64,000 bases of DNA from Magnolia sinica (Eukaryota; Streptophyta; Magnoliopsida; Magnoliales; Magnoliaceae). This document shows positions 11,869 to 23,849 of this stretch, one piece after another. The first letter of the stretch is position 1; every line of letters starts with the position of its first letter. The position numbers and the translations under genes were made by a program. A model generated the notes under the pieces. It ran no database searches, was not told the DNA's origin, and saw only the letters and a program-made list of their open reading frames with translations. Location of the stretch: assembly GCF_029962835.1 (NCBI RefSeq), contig NC_080574.1:25704001-25768000 (forward strand). Reading direction: 5' to 3'.

Positions 11869-13348
11869 GTACCTCTTAGAATGGAAGTTTGCAAAGGTGA
11901 AGTTGCCTCGGTCGAAATACTGTTTTACCTGATGACATGAAAACTTTTAAGGGCTTAAAAGTTTCATTGTTTGATGGATCTATCATATTAACATACGCCG
12001 AAATTGTTTGGAAAATATGATATCTGATTTTAATGAAAATATTCTTATGACAAAATTGTGCTAAGATTGACTAATTTATTGTACTTCATCTCAAAGCTAC
12101 TTGAATATATTTTCTTCCAAAATGTTCTCTATGTAATTAATAGAATTTAAAGCCTTTTCTGATTCTTTTCACGATAAAGGAATGCATGTAGTGTTGGCTG
12201 CATAGGAATCTGTAAACCGTGGTCCCTAACCCATGCCATGAGGATAGCATGGATTCTAGAAACACATTACACACACACACACATACGCAGAAAAGACAAG
12301 AAAAAAAAAAAGCCAAGCTCGAGCTTGACTTAAGGTAAACTCAACTCGACTCGAACCACTAGCTCGAGTCGAACCACTAGCTCGACTCGAACTCAACTCG
12401 ACAGCTTTGGCAAACAAGCCAAGCTTCAATGTTGAGCTTGAGGCCGAGCTCAAGCTCGAGCTCGAACTCAAGTAGAGCATGGACAAGCCGAGCCGAGCTT
12501 GGCCCACCTCGACTCGATGCAGCTCGATGCCCACCTCTAGTTGAGTCAGGCCAAGTCAGTCGAGTCCATTGATGGATGTCCTCCAACAGAAAGAAAGGAG
12601 GACATGAAAACGAGTACCTCTTAGAATGGAAGTTTGCAAAGGTGAAGTTGCCTCGGTCGAAATACTGTTTTACCTGATGACATGAAAACTTTTAAGGGCT
12701 TAAAAGTTTCACTGTTTGATGGATCTATCATATTAACATACGCCGAAATTGTTTGGAAAATATGATATCTGATTTTGATGAAAATATTCTTATGACAAAA
12801 TTGTGCTAAGATTGACTAATTTATTGTACATCATCTCAAAGCTACTTGAATATATTTTCTTCCAAAATGTTCTCTATGTAATTAATAGAATTTAAAGCCT
12901 TTTCTGATTCTTTTCACGATAAAGGAATGCATGTAGTGTTGGCTGCATAGGAATCTGTAAACCGTGGTCCCTAGCCCATGCCATGAGGATAGCATGGATT
13001 CTAGAAACACATTACACACACGCACATACGCAGAAAAGATAAGAAAAAAAAAAGAAGCTAAGCTCGAGCTTGACTTAAGGTAAACTCAACTCGACTCGAA
13101 CCACTAGCTCGAGTCGAACCACTAGCTCGACTCGAACTCAACTCGACAACTTTGGCAAACAAGCCAAGCTTCAATGTTGAGCTTGAGGCCGAGCTCAAGC
13201 TCGAGCTCGAACTCAAATAGAGCATGGACAAGCCGAGCCGAGCTTGGCCCACCTCGACTCGATGCAGCTCGATGCCCACCTCTAGTTGAGTCAGGCCAAG
13301 TCAGTCGAGTCCATTGATGGATGTCCTCCAACAGAAAGAAAGGAGGAG
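11869..13348. repeat. 745-bp tandem duplication
   Basis: Unit 1 is 11869-12613 and unit 2 is 12614 to about 13348. They start GTACCTCTTAGAATGGAAG and end at CAACAGAAAGAAAGGAGGA. A few substitutions and a shorter (AC)n distinguish unit 2. Each contains a GAGCTCGAGCTCGA tract. The Ser/Leu-rich minus-strand frames of about 70-90 codons are by-products of that tract. Confidence 0.95.
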
Positions 13349-14035
13349 TAGGGAAGAACAAAAGGAGAAAGAAAAGGGAAGAGAAGAAGAATGAGAAAGA
13401 GAGAGGGGGTGTGTGGTTGCTAACAAGTCAGGCAGGTCATCGACTCATTGAACCAAGTCAGGGCCGAGTCATGCAAACTTCTAGCTGATTCTAGCTCAAC
13501 AATAGTAGGAATGTTTGAGTTAGAGCTGGGGAGCAACCATACATCGGGTTGGCTCGAATTGCACTCGAGTCCTTATCGAGTCTAGTTGAGTCGACTTGCT
13601 GAAATCGGGTTTAAGTTAGGTAAGTCATTTCATTCAAAACTTGAATCCTAAAATCTAAACCTAGACCTAAACTCTAGGATGAAACTATAAATCTAAGTAA
13701 TCCTGACGTTAGGTTATGAGCTTAACCCTAGACAGTGCGCAACTTGAATCTAACCATATAATTTATAATTCATGGTAGGACCCGAGTCTAAGGGTATACA
13801 TACCTCTTAACGACACTAGTAGGTGATTCAACTCATAAGGTGATGACTTCTTCTCCTTGAGTTCTCCTTTTCCATGTTAGTTTCAGTAATAGTCAAACTT
13901 TTATTTCAATTAATGCTTGGTATCTCTAATTTATGATTACTTATGTTAGTTATTGAATCTAATTATCAAATTGCATACTCAACATTTATTTTGTATGAAC
14001 ATTTATATGTTATATATCTTCTCATGCTTGTGGAT
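13349..14035. other. AG-rich and GAGTCGA-type low complexity, no gene
   Basis: Purine-rich stretch 13345-13415, then GAGTC words to about 13620. After that no recognised feature. Confidence 0.4.
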
Positions 14036-14039
14036 TGAT

Positions 14040-14780
14040 TAAATGGATCAACCGTTTGAAAAGCTCATTCTCTTATTTGGGATGAGTCGACTATTTGAAA
14101 GGCACATCCCTATGCATGAATGAGCTGATTGTTTGAAAGACCCATTCCTTACTTAAGTGAGCCGACGGTTTGAAAAATCCACTATCTTACTTGAGCGAGT
14201 CAACTATTTGAAAGACTCATTCCTTTGTAAGTTGAATGAGTTAACTGTTTTAAAGACCCATTCCTTTTTTCCTTTTTTTATGAACCGATTGTTTGAAAGG
14301 CTTACTATCTTACTTGAGCGAATTGACTGTTTAAAAGATCCGTTCCTTTGTAAGTTGAATGATTCGACTGTTTGAAATATTCATTTTCTTGCCTAAATGA
14401 ACTGACTGTTTGAAAGGTTCATTCTCTTATTTGGAATGAGCCGACTGTTTGAAAGGCACATCCACATACATGAATAAGCCGACTGTTTGAAAGGCTCATT
14501 CTTTACTTAATTGAGTCGACTATTTGAAAGGCACACTATCTTACTTGAGTAGGTTAACTGTTTGAAAGACTTGTTCCTTTGCAAGTTAAATGAGTCGATT
14601 GTTTGAAAAACTCATTCTCTTGTTTGATAGACCAACTGTTTGAAAGGTTCATCCTCCTACTAGGAATGAGCCGACTGTTTCAAATGGTCATTCCTATATA
14701 TGAATGAGCCGACTGTTTGAAAGGTTTATTCTCTTGTATGAATGGACCAACTATTTGAAAGGTCCATTCATTTGACCAAC
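14040..14780. repeat. Minisatellite of about 19 hairpin-forming units (~39 bp)
   Basis: The core (C/T)GACTGTTTGAAAGG recurs about every 36-42 bp from 14050 to 14760. In many units the flanking bases pair across a loop of roughly 12 nt: 14738-14748 with 14761-14771 (11 of 11), 14472-14480 with 14493-14501 (8 of 9), 14589-14595 with 14610-14616 (7 of 7), 14396-14402 with 14417-14423 (7 of 7). The paired words differ between units (GGACC/GGTCC, AGCC/GGCT, GAGT/ACTC, GAAC/GTTC), so several stems change on both sides together. Other units pair poorly. No continuous reading frame. Confidence 0.9.
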
Positions 14781-15918
14781 TGGATGTGCATCCCCAGTTG
14801 ATGTGTATGCATTTACGCATTCATGCATGTAACACCCCGAATTTTCGTTATTTTGGATTTGCCAAAAATCCTTTAAAATTTATTTTAATAACTAGCCACA
14901 TCATCACTTACGGACTATTGACGCTCGAGGTGAGCTTATACACGACTGATACCAATAAAGAACCGTACAAATAGGATTGATCAAACATAGAAAACCAATG
15001 AACGCAACCGATCACTTAAACATTAAGTTTATCCCTATGATTTGTTCACATAGGGCCCAAAATCTAATCGACCTACCACTGATTAATCAAGACAATCGTA
15101 ACTAAATTAAAAATCTACCCAAAGCCGAGTCAGCTATGGACCTGACCTTAATTGATAAACCAAATCAACTCAGTTACTCTTTTAGCCTAAAATCGACGGT
15201 TTAGAGTGATCATCGAATCACCATTTCCTTTAATTTTGAATAGGCCATAATGTGAACTTATTTAATCCAGACTTTAACCACTACGCCCAAGAAATCACCC
15301 TACCCAATTTATTGTAGAAATATCCCGATTACCCGAACAAGCTCTAGACCGCTCGTTGGTGGGCCACTAGTTCTAAATTTTAGAGTAATGTCCATCTCAA
15401 TGGGCTTGTGGCCCATCATGGGAAATGGACTCAAACAACGCCTGGGAATGGACAATTTGTGCCGCCCAGCCGTCACTTGTAAAATACAAAACTCTCAAGT
15501 ATTGGCCAAAAATTTGAATTTTAAAACAAATGACCCCGCCAGGACAATAAATTAGAACATTTCAACTGTTGGATTTCATCCAAATTTACACTAAAGGCTG
15601 AAGATATTTTCCTGCACTCGTCTGCCAAATCCGACCCCTGATCGAAAAATGGTGACCATTGATCACAAATCGGACCCTTACAATAAAACCCCACGTCCGT
15701 TTGCCATCAAACTTTGCACAACCCTTCATCGGACCATAGGGCACCTATCCCATAAATTAGATGGGTCAGGGGGCTATCAGGGCAGGCCTAACAGCCAGAA
15801 ATGGGTCCCACAAGGCCGTTTGAAGCAATTAATGGAACCCAGGGCCAAATGATTTAATTCCAGGGTATAAAATCCTTAAACCCCTCTCCCACTGACTTTT
15901 CAACAGCTGAGAGAGGGG

Positions 15919-15922
<4 letters not shown>

Positions 15923-15960
<38 letters not shown>
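15923..15960. repeat. (GA)n microsatellite inside the solo LTR
   Basis: About 36 bp of GA, just downstream of the TATA-like box, a position that would be in the R/U5 leader. Confidence 0.95.
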
Positions 15961-15963
<3 letters not shown>

Positions 15964-17184
15964 AGGGTGTATGTGCAAGGGAGCTAGGAAATTGGAATTT
16001 CCGCACTCCCACCTCCACATTGTCGGGAATCTCGACCCTATTGCCGTAAAGGCGAGCTACGTCCGATCCAAGGTAAGAATTTGAGCTTCCTTTCGTTTCT
16101 CCTTAGTTAGAGCCACATGTATGCATCTTAACACGAAGTCCGTGTAACATAGGGCCTCGGCATGTCAAGTTTACCGACCCGACGCCACTAGAGCGACCAC
16201 AAGAGCTTCCGGTCGACAAATAGGCGCAGACCATTATCTTTAAGTAGCTAATTATCAATCTTAGGATGAAGTTAATGATTGTGGTTGTTGAAATTGCTGC
16301 GCATGTGTGATTTATAGAAATTTCATTAAGGAATTCTCCTTATAGTTTGCCTAATCATGCATAGGGGAAATCAATGCTCAATTTCAAGTCAATTGGACTA
16401 GGTTGAACTGAACATTGCCCTCCTCCCTTAATTTTTCTTCTTTTCATGAATGATTGAAGTTTGATCATCCCCAAATTTGATTGAACTTGGAAATTGTGCT
16501 GCATGTTTGTCTATGCATCAGATTTTACTCGAATGTTCGCTGTTTGTTGCATGCATGACTGAATTTCCTGCAATTAAGAGTAACATGTGATCCTTTCTTT
16601 ATTATTAGGAAATCTAACCCTGTATGCATGCATGTCTAGTTACTGCCATTCGGAGTAGTTCGCATTCCCTTTGGTACCTTGCAAACTAGGCCATGATTAA
16701 ATGCATGCTTCTTATTACTCACCTTCCTATGTACTCAATATGCCTCACCTCACATAAATTGCTATGTTAGTTGTAATGTGACTTGCATGTTCGTTAAAAT
16801 GCCTAATCGATTAGAATTACCTGATTTGTTACATATATCCATTTCTATAGATGCATAATTGATTATTAGTATTATTGATTGACTGTGGTTATTTAATTAA
16901 TTGGGTTGGCTAGCAAAATCAAAAATATTCGCAAGGGTAGCCCCATTAGATCGGTTGTCTTGGGCTAATCCGACCGATCCAGGCCAAAGACAGACAACCG
17001 ACAGTAGTCGGACTGCGCGGGATGCTTGCATCTAGTGCCGGTTGCGCCGTACTTCACCTGAGTCGGTAGAATTAGTCCACCAGTTGGCCAACCATGTATG
17101 TTCACCATGTATGGTCACGCCTATCTGAATCTAAAGCACCTCATACCTTTGAGAGGCCACTATTAATTGTAATGATATGATCCC

Positions 17185-17395
17185 CAAGACTCATGAGCCG
17201 GGCATGGTGGAATGGGACACCGTGTCCATGCTATCGGCCTACGCTGGGGTGACGAGTCTCCCCGTAGTGACCAGTGAGCAACGAAGTCTCAGGAGCTAGG
17301 TATGGTGGAATGAGACATTGTGTTCATGCTGTCGGCCTATGTTGGGGTAACGAGCCTTACCGTAGTAGCCAGCGAGCACAAGGGGTGATAGGTCC
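17185..17395. repeat. ~105-bp tandem duplication inside the solo LTR
   Basis: Two units, each with GGCATGGTGGAATGGGACA or GGTATGGTGGAATGAGACA, GTCGGCCTA or ATCGGCCTA, and AGTGACCAG or AGTAGCCAG, about 80% alike. Confidence 0.75.
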
Positions 17396-18522
17396 TTATT
17401 TGATCGGCCCCCGTTAAATTACCTGGTCGATGATTCCGTGTCAAAGTACCGTTCGAACGACCTTGGCATGAACAGAATTGGGTGACCAGCCCTTTCCCTT
17501 ATAGTGATTTGGTTATGTGACAAGTCCACACCTCGAAACTGAGTGATCATACTCGGTGTTGGGTGACGACCCATACCGAGTTGATCCTCAAACCTTTAGG
17601 TATCATGCCTTACCTTGAGAATTATTGATTTGTGAGAGAAAGGGATAATACCTAAATTTGGATCAAGGATCGCAGGCTCAGAGCCGCTAAAGCTGCCCTG
17701 GGCCAAGTGATCTAGATAAGACCATTGATCAAATGGAGGTGTTTCAGCTTCCCCAATCTTGATGGATGAACAGACTTAATTAAATACTCGGCTAACATGA
17801 ATATTCACGCATTGCATTAATTAGGTTGGCGACTCGGCAGTTGAGGTGGCATTGAGGAAGTGTTTGTCATTTGCGATTGTTAGATGGAGTCACTTAAGGG
17901 AGTGTTGTTGGTGAGGGCATGCATCATTCCATAATACATGCATATACACTAACAAAAGTTGTTACGTATTGGTGTTTGTATGCTTTTCATTAATCTTGCC
18001 TTTGGAATTGATATTTTATGTAACTCATTGGTAATGACACCCACTGAGTTGATCACTCATTCCCACTTTGGGACGGTGTTTTAAAACACCAACCAGACCC
18101 TTTCTTTAGATGCAGGTGTCGCGAAGCTCGACGCGTTGGACGAGGCGAGCATAGATGAGGAAGATGAGCTTTCTTACTTCCAGTTTTTGGGCGGGTTCCC
18201 ATAGACCGCATAGGATTAACGATGGGCCGTTAGGGCGAGGGGATAGTTGCATACCATTTTTGGACTTGACATTTTGTATATTTTGTCGGGCATTGCCTCG
18301 TACGTCCCGTATGATATTCTCTTGTTGAATCTGCACTTACTTAACCGTGTTTTATTTCAATAGCTTAGCTGTGGTTTGTGGTTTATGATCCATTTGATCC
18401 TTCTATTGCTCATTTCGTTTGATTTATACCCGAAATTTCTAACTCTTAAGATATAAGTAACACCCAGGAACTTGGGAGTCGAGTATTGCTCGACCCCCAA
18501 AAATCCAGGGTATTATAATGCA

Positions 18523-18928
18523 TTTAAATAAGATTGCATCATGGACTGTCTTGTATATATTCTTGTTAAACAATGCTTAACTAATACGACGGTGTATAAT
18601 CTTGAGGGGAATTTACACTGATCTGACCACTCATACTTTGAATATATAATCGTGCTAGTGGCTTAAATAATATTCATGTTCAGGTGGATGAGGAGCAGGG
18701 TACAAAATCTACCCCAAGAGCTGCTGCGTGATCTTAAAATTTAAGATCAGTTGCAATTTATCTTGTTCCTTATATTGAATTATTTTATTTTATTTTTGTA
18801 ATTATGATTATGAGACATTGGTATGTATAAGTCTTTGAGCAGCCACTTGGGTATTTGAATGTTATATTTGGATTTTCCTTTTATGCTTGATTTGTTACTC
18901 TTTTGTTAAATTGCAAATTTTGAAAAAG

Positions 18929-18967
<39 letters not shown>

Positions 18968-20650
18968 GTGAAATTTGGCTATCTTTAGAGGTTAACACTC
19001 GACTTTTTGGAAAACAGATCATATACTTGGATTTCGAAAACTGGAGCATTACAGATAGGCAAATCCAAGGTGTTCACACTCATTTTGGGTGCCCCAACAT
19101 GGACCAATCAAGAGTCGCCACGCGACCACAACTAGCGTGAAATACACTCTCATCCGAGAGTATCATTGGTTGAACTTCCTTCAATGATACACATTTGGTT
19201 ATAAATGCGAAGGCACAAACTCTTATGCCCGTCTTTAGGAAAACAAATTAGTGCATGCCGCATGGCCACATTTATCATACCTATTAATGAGGTAATAGAC
19301 CCAACATATCTATAAGAGACTCGCCGAAAGAACGGATGTATCACAAATTTGGTGTCACTCACAGTCCTTTCAAAATAGGAGATCTCCCCACTAATGCCCG
19401 GAGTGGATGTAGCATTTAAGAAGCTTCCAAAGATCCGAAGATCAGACCGATGTCCAAGCGAACCTAGCCTAGGTCAGGATAAATAGAAACATCGGCATGG
19501 TTGGGCGCGAAGCCATGCCTCGATCGGAATAAAAAGAACACGAATGGGGCATGAAGAAGGATATGATCTATTTGATAATGGATAGGTATGCAAATCTGGG
19601 CCATTCATCGAAAAGATTAGAAAAGGCAGAGAAATCACCCAGATGCCCTAATGGGTGATCCAAACTAGAGGCCATAGTCCCATTGAAATCAAAAGAATGG
19701 GAGATCTCGATTTGACGAATCTAACCTATCTCCGATAACATATCTGTATCAAGTATCGTGATGAATCTTAGGGTCGGATACTCCCTTAACCAACATGGAT
19801 CCTATAGGAGAGCATTTACATATAGGAGTAAAAATTTGAGATCAGGTGGCTTCAGACTTTTCGGAGACCTTTATTATGAGGTTACGGATCCGCCAAGAAG
19901 ATTTTCTTATCCGGAAAGCCCATAACGTAAGTTAAGGATCTAGGATTAGCAAAGAAACCCCAATGATGGTTTTTACCACCTCAACAATTTATAAAAGGAG
20001 CAATCGAATAACAACTCGATACCCTATGTCAAACACATCAATTTACCTTTTATTTTACTTTTTCATTTATCTTTCTTAGCATAGCTTAATCTAGCCTAAT
20101 TTTACATAACTAATGCTTAGTAGATCCTACTGTACTATATGAGTAATAATTTTTTTACAACCTTAAGTTGTATGACTATAATCATCTAAGTTTTGATTTA
20201 GTTGATCACACCCACCTCGATCATCTGTTCCAATAGACATATCATGTATTTGTCATTTTTCCTTTTGTCTATTCATTTGTTTGTCCCATAACTTGTTAAT
20301 TGTAATGAGCATCATTTCTAAATATTAATAAAATTGATAATATTTTAACATTTTAATTTAGAAATATTGAATTGGGAGTGCCGTGAAAGAATAAGTTCTT
20401 AAGTCAATAAACTACGTCTATCATTTGAACACATTTGGAAGGACTAATCCTCATCGTTTCATAAATCACCTTAATACAAATATTGGTGGTTGGGAGGACT
20501 TTAAATGTTTGGTCATAGTCTCATCTCTTCAGCTCAATGCCTGTGCACTTAATCTTGAAATGAAAACCGCCATAGGGACGATGGTGATGCATATTTGCCG
20601 TCCAACCTGCTCACAAGGTCAAAGAATGGCCCACTTGCCATAATAGAGAG
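18523..20650. other. Unassigned, LTR-like in part
   Basis: (TA)n at about 18931-18963. A TATAAAAGG box at 19990 follows 900 bp of moderately GC-rich DNA, as in an LTR promoter, but I found no terminal dinucleotides, primer site or partner copy. No gene. Confidence 0.35.
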
Positions 20651-20654
20651 GGAA

Positions 20655-21165
20655 GCGGATTGGCTGGTGTACCACACACCAGGGGTATAGCTGATGTTTA
20701 ATGTCAGCAAATTTTGTGGGTTCTATCATAAGGTATGTGTTATATCCAATCTGTCCATCCATTTGGCGAGCTCATAGTAAGGTTTGATCTGCAAAATAAG
20801 ATGGATATAAAGATCAAAGTTAACCACACTGCAAAAGACAGCCGGAGATTGAACGTCTACCATTGAAACCCTCTTGGGGGTCATAGAAGTTTTGGATCAA
20901 TGTGATATTTGTTTTTTTCCTTTTCATCCAGCTCTTTGTGACCTAATGAATAGATTGGATAGAAAATAAATATTATGGTGGGCCCTACAAATATTTTAAT
21001 GGTGAAAATCATTATCCAACTGCTATTTGTGATGTGGTCGATTTGAGCTTTCGATATGATTCATTTTTTGGCTCATGTTCTAAATTGATCTCCAAAAATA
21101 GATGAACGGTGTGGATATAATAAATACATCATTTTGGGGCCATGTAACTTTGATCTCATTTGCAC
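20655..21165. mobile_element. Foldback element, GCGGATTGGCTGGTGT subfamily
   Basis: Left end GCGGATTGGCTGGTGTACCA at 20655; the same end, inverted, reappears at 23163-23192. The right arm ends near the ACATCATTTTGGGGCC block and is degraded. Confidence 0.65.
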
Positions 21166-21215
21166 CGTTCTTCTAATTGGAGCTAGAGGAGCATCAGCGT
21201 TCGTCTTCCGGACGC

Positions 21216-21738
21216 GGATCAGCTGCTGAACCAGTAGCGAGTCTGGCTACAGAAGTGATGCCACTAAGTTCTTTGGGCTCCACCATGATGTATCCACACC
21301 ATCTATACATTTTGAAGAGATCATTTTAGGGAATAAGACATGATCAGGAAGATCCAAATTTCAAGTAGACCCACCATAGAGAAGAGTGGGGACAGTGACC
21401 CCACCGTTGAAACCTTCCTAGGGCCCATAATGATGTTGATTCGAGATCCAACCTGTTTATAAGTTAATTCAGACATGAAATCAGCGAAAACATAAACCTG
21501 ATCTTGATTGAAAATTTCTATATCCTAAAGATTTTTTTAGTGGTAGGCAATCAATCCCCGCTGTTTTCTACAATGGGTCCACTTGATAGTTGGATCTATC
21601 TAATTCTTTGGATAATGCCCTAAAATGATCTCTTCAAATATATGGACCGGATACAACACATAAATCATGGGGCTGTTGAACGTGGTGTCGTTACTTCAGT
21701 AGTGAGACTGCTACTGTCGAGTTCAGTAGCTAATCCAC
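21216..21738. mobile_element. Foldback element, CAGTAGC subfamily
   Basis: The left end GCGGATCAGCTGCTGAACCA pairs with the right end AGTTCAGTAGCTAATCCACG. The arms continue through AGTAGCGAGTCTGGCTAC and AGTAGTGAGACTGCTACT. Confidence 0.75.
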
Positions 21739-21745
21739 GTGGAGG

Positions 21746-22154
21746 TGGATTGCGTACTACCCCTGCCCGTCCCTCGCTCCGAAGGGGCAATTCTATGGGC
21801 GGGCCCACCATGATGTATATGTACATCCAAGCCGTCTATCCCTTTTCTCACATTACTTTAAGGCATCCGAACAAAAATGAAGCAGATCCAACAGTCAAAT
21901 GGGCCACACCACAGATGACTCTTGCATTTAATGCAATTGACATTTAATGCTTTGTGCATTTTAATGCAACCAAGCTTATTATTTGGTGTGGTCCACTTGA
22001 GCGTTAGATCTTCCTCATTTTTTTTGTTCATGCCTTAAAATGATCTAATAAAAGGGATGGATGGCTTGGATAATCAGATATATCATGGTGGGCCCACTCA
22101 CAGAACTGCCTGTTCGGGGCTAGAGACGTGCGGGGTACGACGCAACGCAATCCG
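21746..22154. mobile_element. Short foldback element (TTTAATGC loop), copy 1
   Basis: About 409 bp. Ends TGGATTGCGTACTACCCCTG and ...GACGCAACGCAATCCGCC. The arms carry CTGCCCGTCCC / GGGGCTAGAGACG-like words. The loop is rich in GCATTTAATGC and is shared with the next copy. Confidence 0.72.
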
Positions 22155-22196
22155 CCTCCCAGTATCTACTCCGCCTACATCCACTTCCTTTAGTAA

Positions 22197-22580
22197 CGCG
22201 TGTCCTACTCCGCACGGGCGGGGCTCCGTGGGGCCCAACGTGATCTAAATGTTTTATCTACTGCATTCAAAGATTTTCTCAGATTATTTCAAGGCATCAA
22301 AACAAAAATGAGGCAGATCCAGCAATCAAATGGACCACACCACAGATGACTCTTGCATTTAATGCAACTGACATTAAATGCTTTGTGCATTTTAATGCGA
22401 CCAAGCTTATTATCTGGTGTGGTCCACTTGAGCGTTGGATTTGACTCATTTTTGTGTTCATCCCTTAAAATAATCTGAGAAAAGGGATTGACGGTTTGGA
22501 TGTACAGATACATCACGGTGGGCCCACCCACAGACCTGCCCGTTCAGAGCTAGGGACGGGCGGGGGTAGTACGCAATCCG
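22197..22580. mobile_element. Short foldback element (TTTAATGC loop), copy 2
   Basis: Same loop as copy 1 (ACTCTTGCATTTAATGCAAC...ATTTTAATGC). Right end GGGACGGGCGGGGGTAGTAC, then GCAATCCG. The left arm is partly degraded. Confidence 0.7.
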
Positions 22581-22621
22581 TGTCCCGTCTTTGAACGACA
22601 CGTACCCACACCAGCTATATC

Positions 22622-23152
22622 GAAAACGGATTGGCTACTCCACCAGCCTTATGGCTGGTGGTTGGTGCTCTGTGGGCTCCACCATGATGTATGTGTTTCA
22701 TCCATTCCGTTCATCCATTTTTAAAGATCATTTTAGAGCTTGATCCTAAAAATGAGAGGTATATAAATCTTAGGTGGATCACACCACATGAAAACAATAG
22801 TGATTGGATATCTACCATTAAAATCCTCATAAGGCCCACTATACTGTTTATTTGACATCCAATCTGTTGATTAAGTCATATAGGCCTAGATGAAGGGAAA
22901 AAACAAAAATCAGCTTGATCCAAAACTTTTATGGCCCCCAAAATATTTTTAATGGTCGAGGCTCATTCAACACTGTTTCCTGTAATGTGGTCCAATTGAG
23001 ATTGGAATATACCTCATTTTTGGTCTCATACTGTAAAGTGATCTGTAAAAATAGATTGATGGCATGGATGAAACACATACATCATGGTGGGCCCCAAAGA
23101 GTATCAACCACCAGCGGTTGGATGGTGTTAGGGGGAGTAGCCAATCCGTTTC
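22622..23152. mobile_element. Foldback MULE-type element with 10-bp TSD
   Basis: 531 bp. Termini GAAAACGGATTGGCTACTCC and its complement at the right end. CAGCTATATC flanks it at 22612-22621 and 23153-23162. It is inserted into what looks like the end of another foldback copy, since GCTGGTGTGTGGTACACC continues on the right. Confidence 0.88.
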
Positions 23153-23204
23153 CAGCTATATCGCTGGTGTGTGGTACACCAGCCAATCCGCTTCCAATAG
23201 GGAG

Positions 23205-23310
23205 CGCGTGTAAAGTCCTAAAAAGATGCAGGTCACATCTTACTAACCTGCCCTGAAAATAAAGATACGCTAACGTCACGGCAAATGTCGCACTCCCCGA
23301 ATCGCTGGAG
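23205..23310. repeat. Dispersed repeat (partner at 48405-48510)
   Basis: Shares GAGCGTGTAAAG, AAAAAGATGCAGGT(C/G)ACATCT, GCTAACGTCACGGC and the GGAGGC end with the block at 48.4 kb, in the same order. Function unknown. Confidence 0.65.
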
Positions 23311-23321
23311 GCGGACAAGAA

Positions 23322-23845
23322 GGGAAACGGATTGGCTAGTCCCCCTGCCAATAGGCAATGGCGGGTGGTCGGTGCTATGTGTGCCCCTTCATGATGTATG
23401 TGTTTCATCCATGCTGTCCATATATTTTTCTAGATCATTTTATTACATGAGAGAAAAAATGAGATATATCCCAATCTCAAGTGAACCACATTACAGGAAA
23501 CAGTGTCGAATGAATTTCAACCATTAAAAACTTTTTGGAGGCCATAAAAGTTTTGGATCAAGCCTATCTTTGTTTTTTTCTCTTCATCTGGGTCTGTATG
23601 ACCTAATCAACATATTGGATATCAAATAAACGGTACAGTGGGCTTTAGGAGGATTTTAATGGTGGATATCCAATCACTATTGTTTTCGTATGGTGTGGTC
23701 CACCTGAGATTTATATTCTTATCATTTTTTGTACCAACCTCTAAAATGATCTGTAAAAATGAATGAACAGAATGGATGAAGCATATACACCACAGAGCAC
23801 TGACCACTAGCAACGGGGCTGGTGGCAGGGGGAGTAGCCATCGGC
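23322..23845. mobile_element. Foldback element, GGATTGGCTAGTCCCCCTGCC end
   Basis: Left end AAACGGATTGGCTAGTCCCC. The right end GGCAGGGGGAGTAGCCATCG is its complement with changes in the last six bases. Closely related to the copy at 22622-23152. Confidence 0.72.
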
Positions 23846-23849
23846 GACA

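Larger units (their letters stand above)
14828..18517 (+). mobile_element. Solo LTR, 3.69 kb
   Basis: Starts TGTAACACCCCG and ends GGGTATTATA, the mutated mirror of the start. ATGCA on both sides (14823-14827, 18518-18522) is a perfect 5-bp target duplication. No pol or gag lies inside. A TATA-like TATAAAATCC at about 15866 and a (GA)n run follow. LTRs of 3-4 kb starting TGTAACACCC are typical of Tekay/Del chromoviruses; the lineage here is inference. Confidence 0.85.

Noticed and set aside
12256..13361. Ser/Leu- and Glu/Leu-rich frames of 69-92 codons on the minus strand
   Set aside because: They are translations of the GAGCTCGAG low-complexity tract in the 745-bp duplication; no start context, family or splice support.
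14157..14375. Repeat-rich ORF with LFERLTILLERI-like periodicity
   Set aside because: It is a chance open frame through part of the hairpin minisatellite; the array as a whole has no continuous frame.
15829..16020. ORF with an LSLSLSLSLSLS run
   Set aside because: Translation of the (GA)n microsatellite in the solo LTR.
21642..23527. Several 80-113 codon ORFs
   Set aside because: All fall inside foldback elements, and overlapping frames on both strands arise from the palindromic arms.
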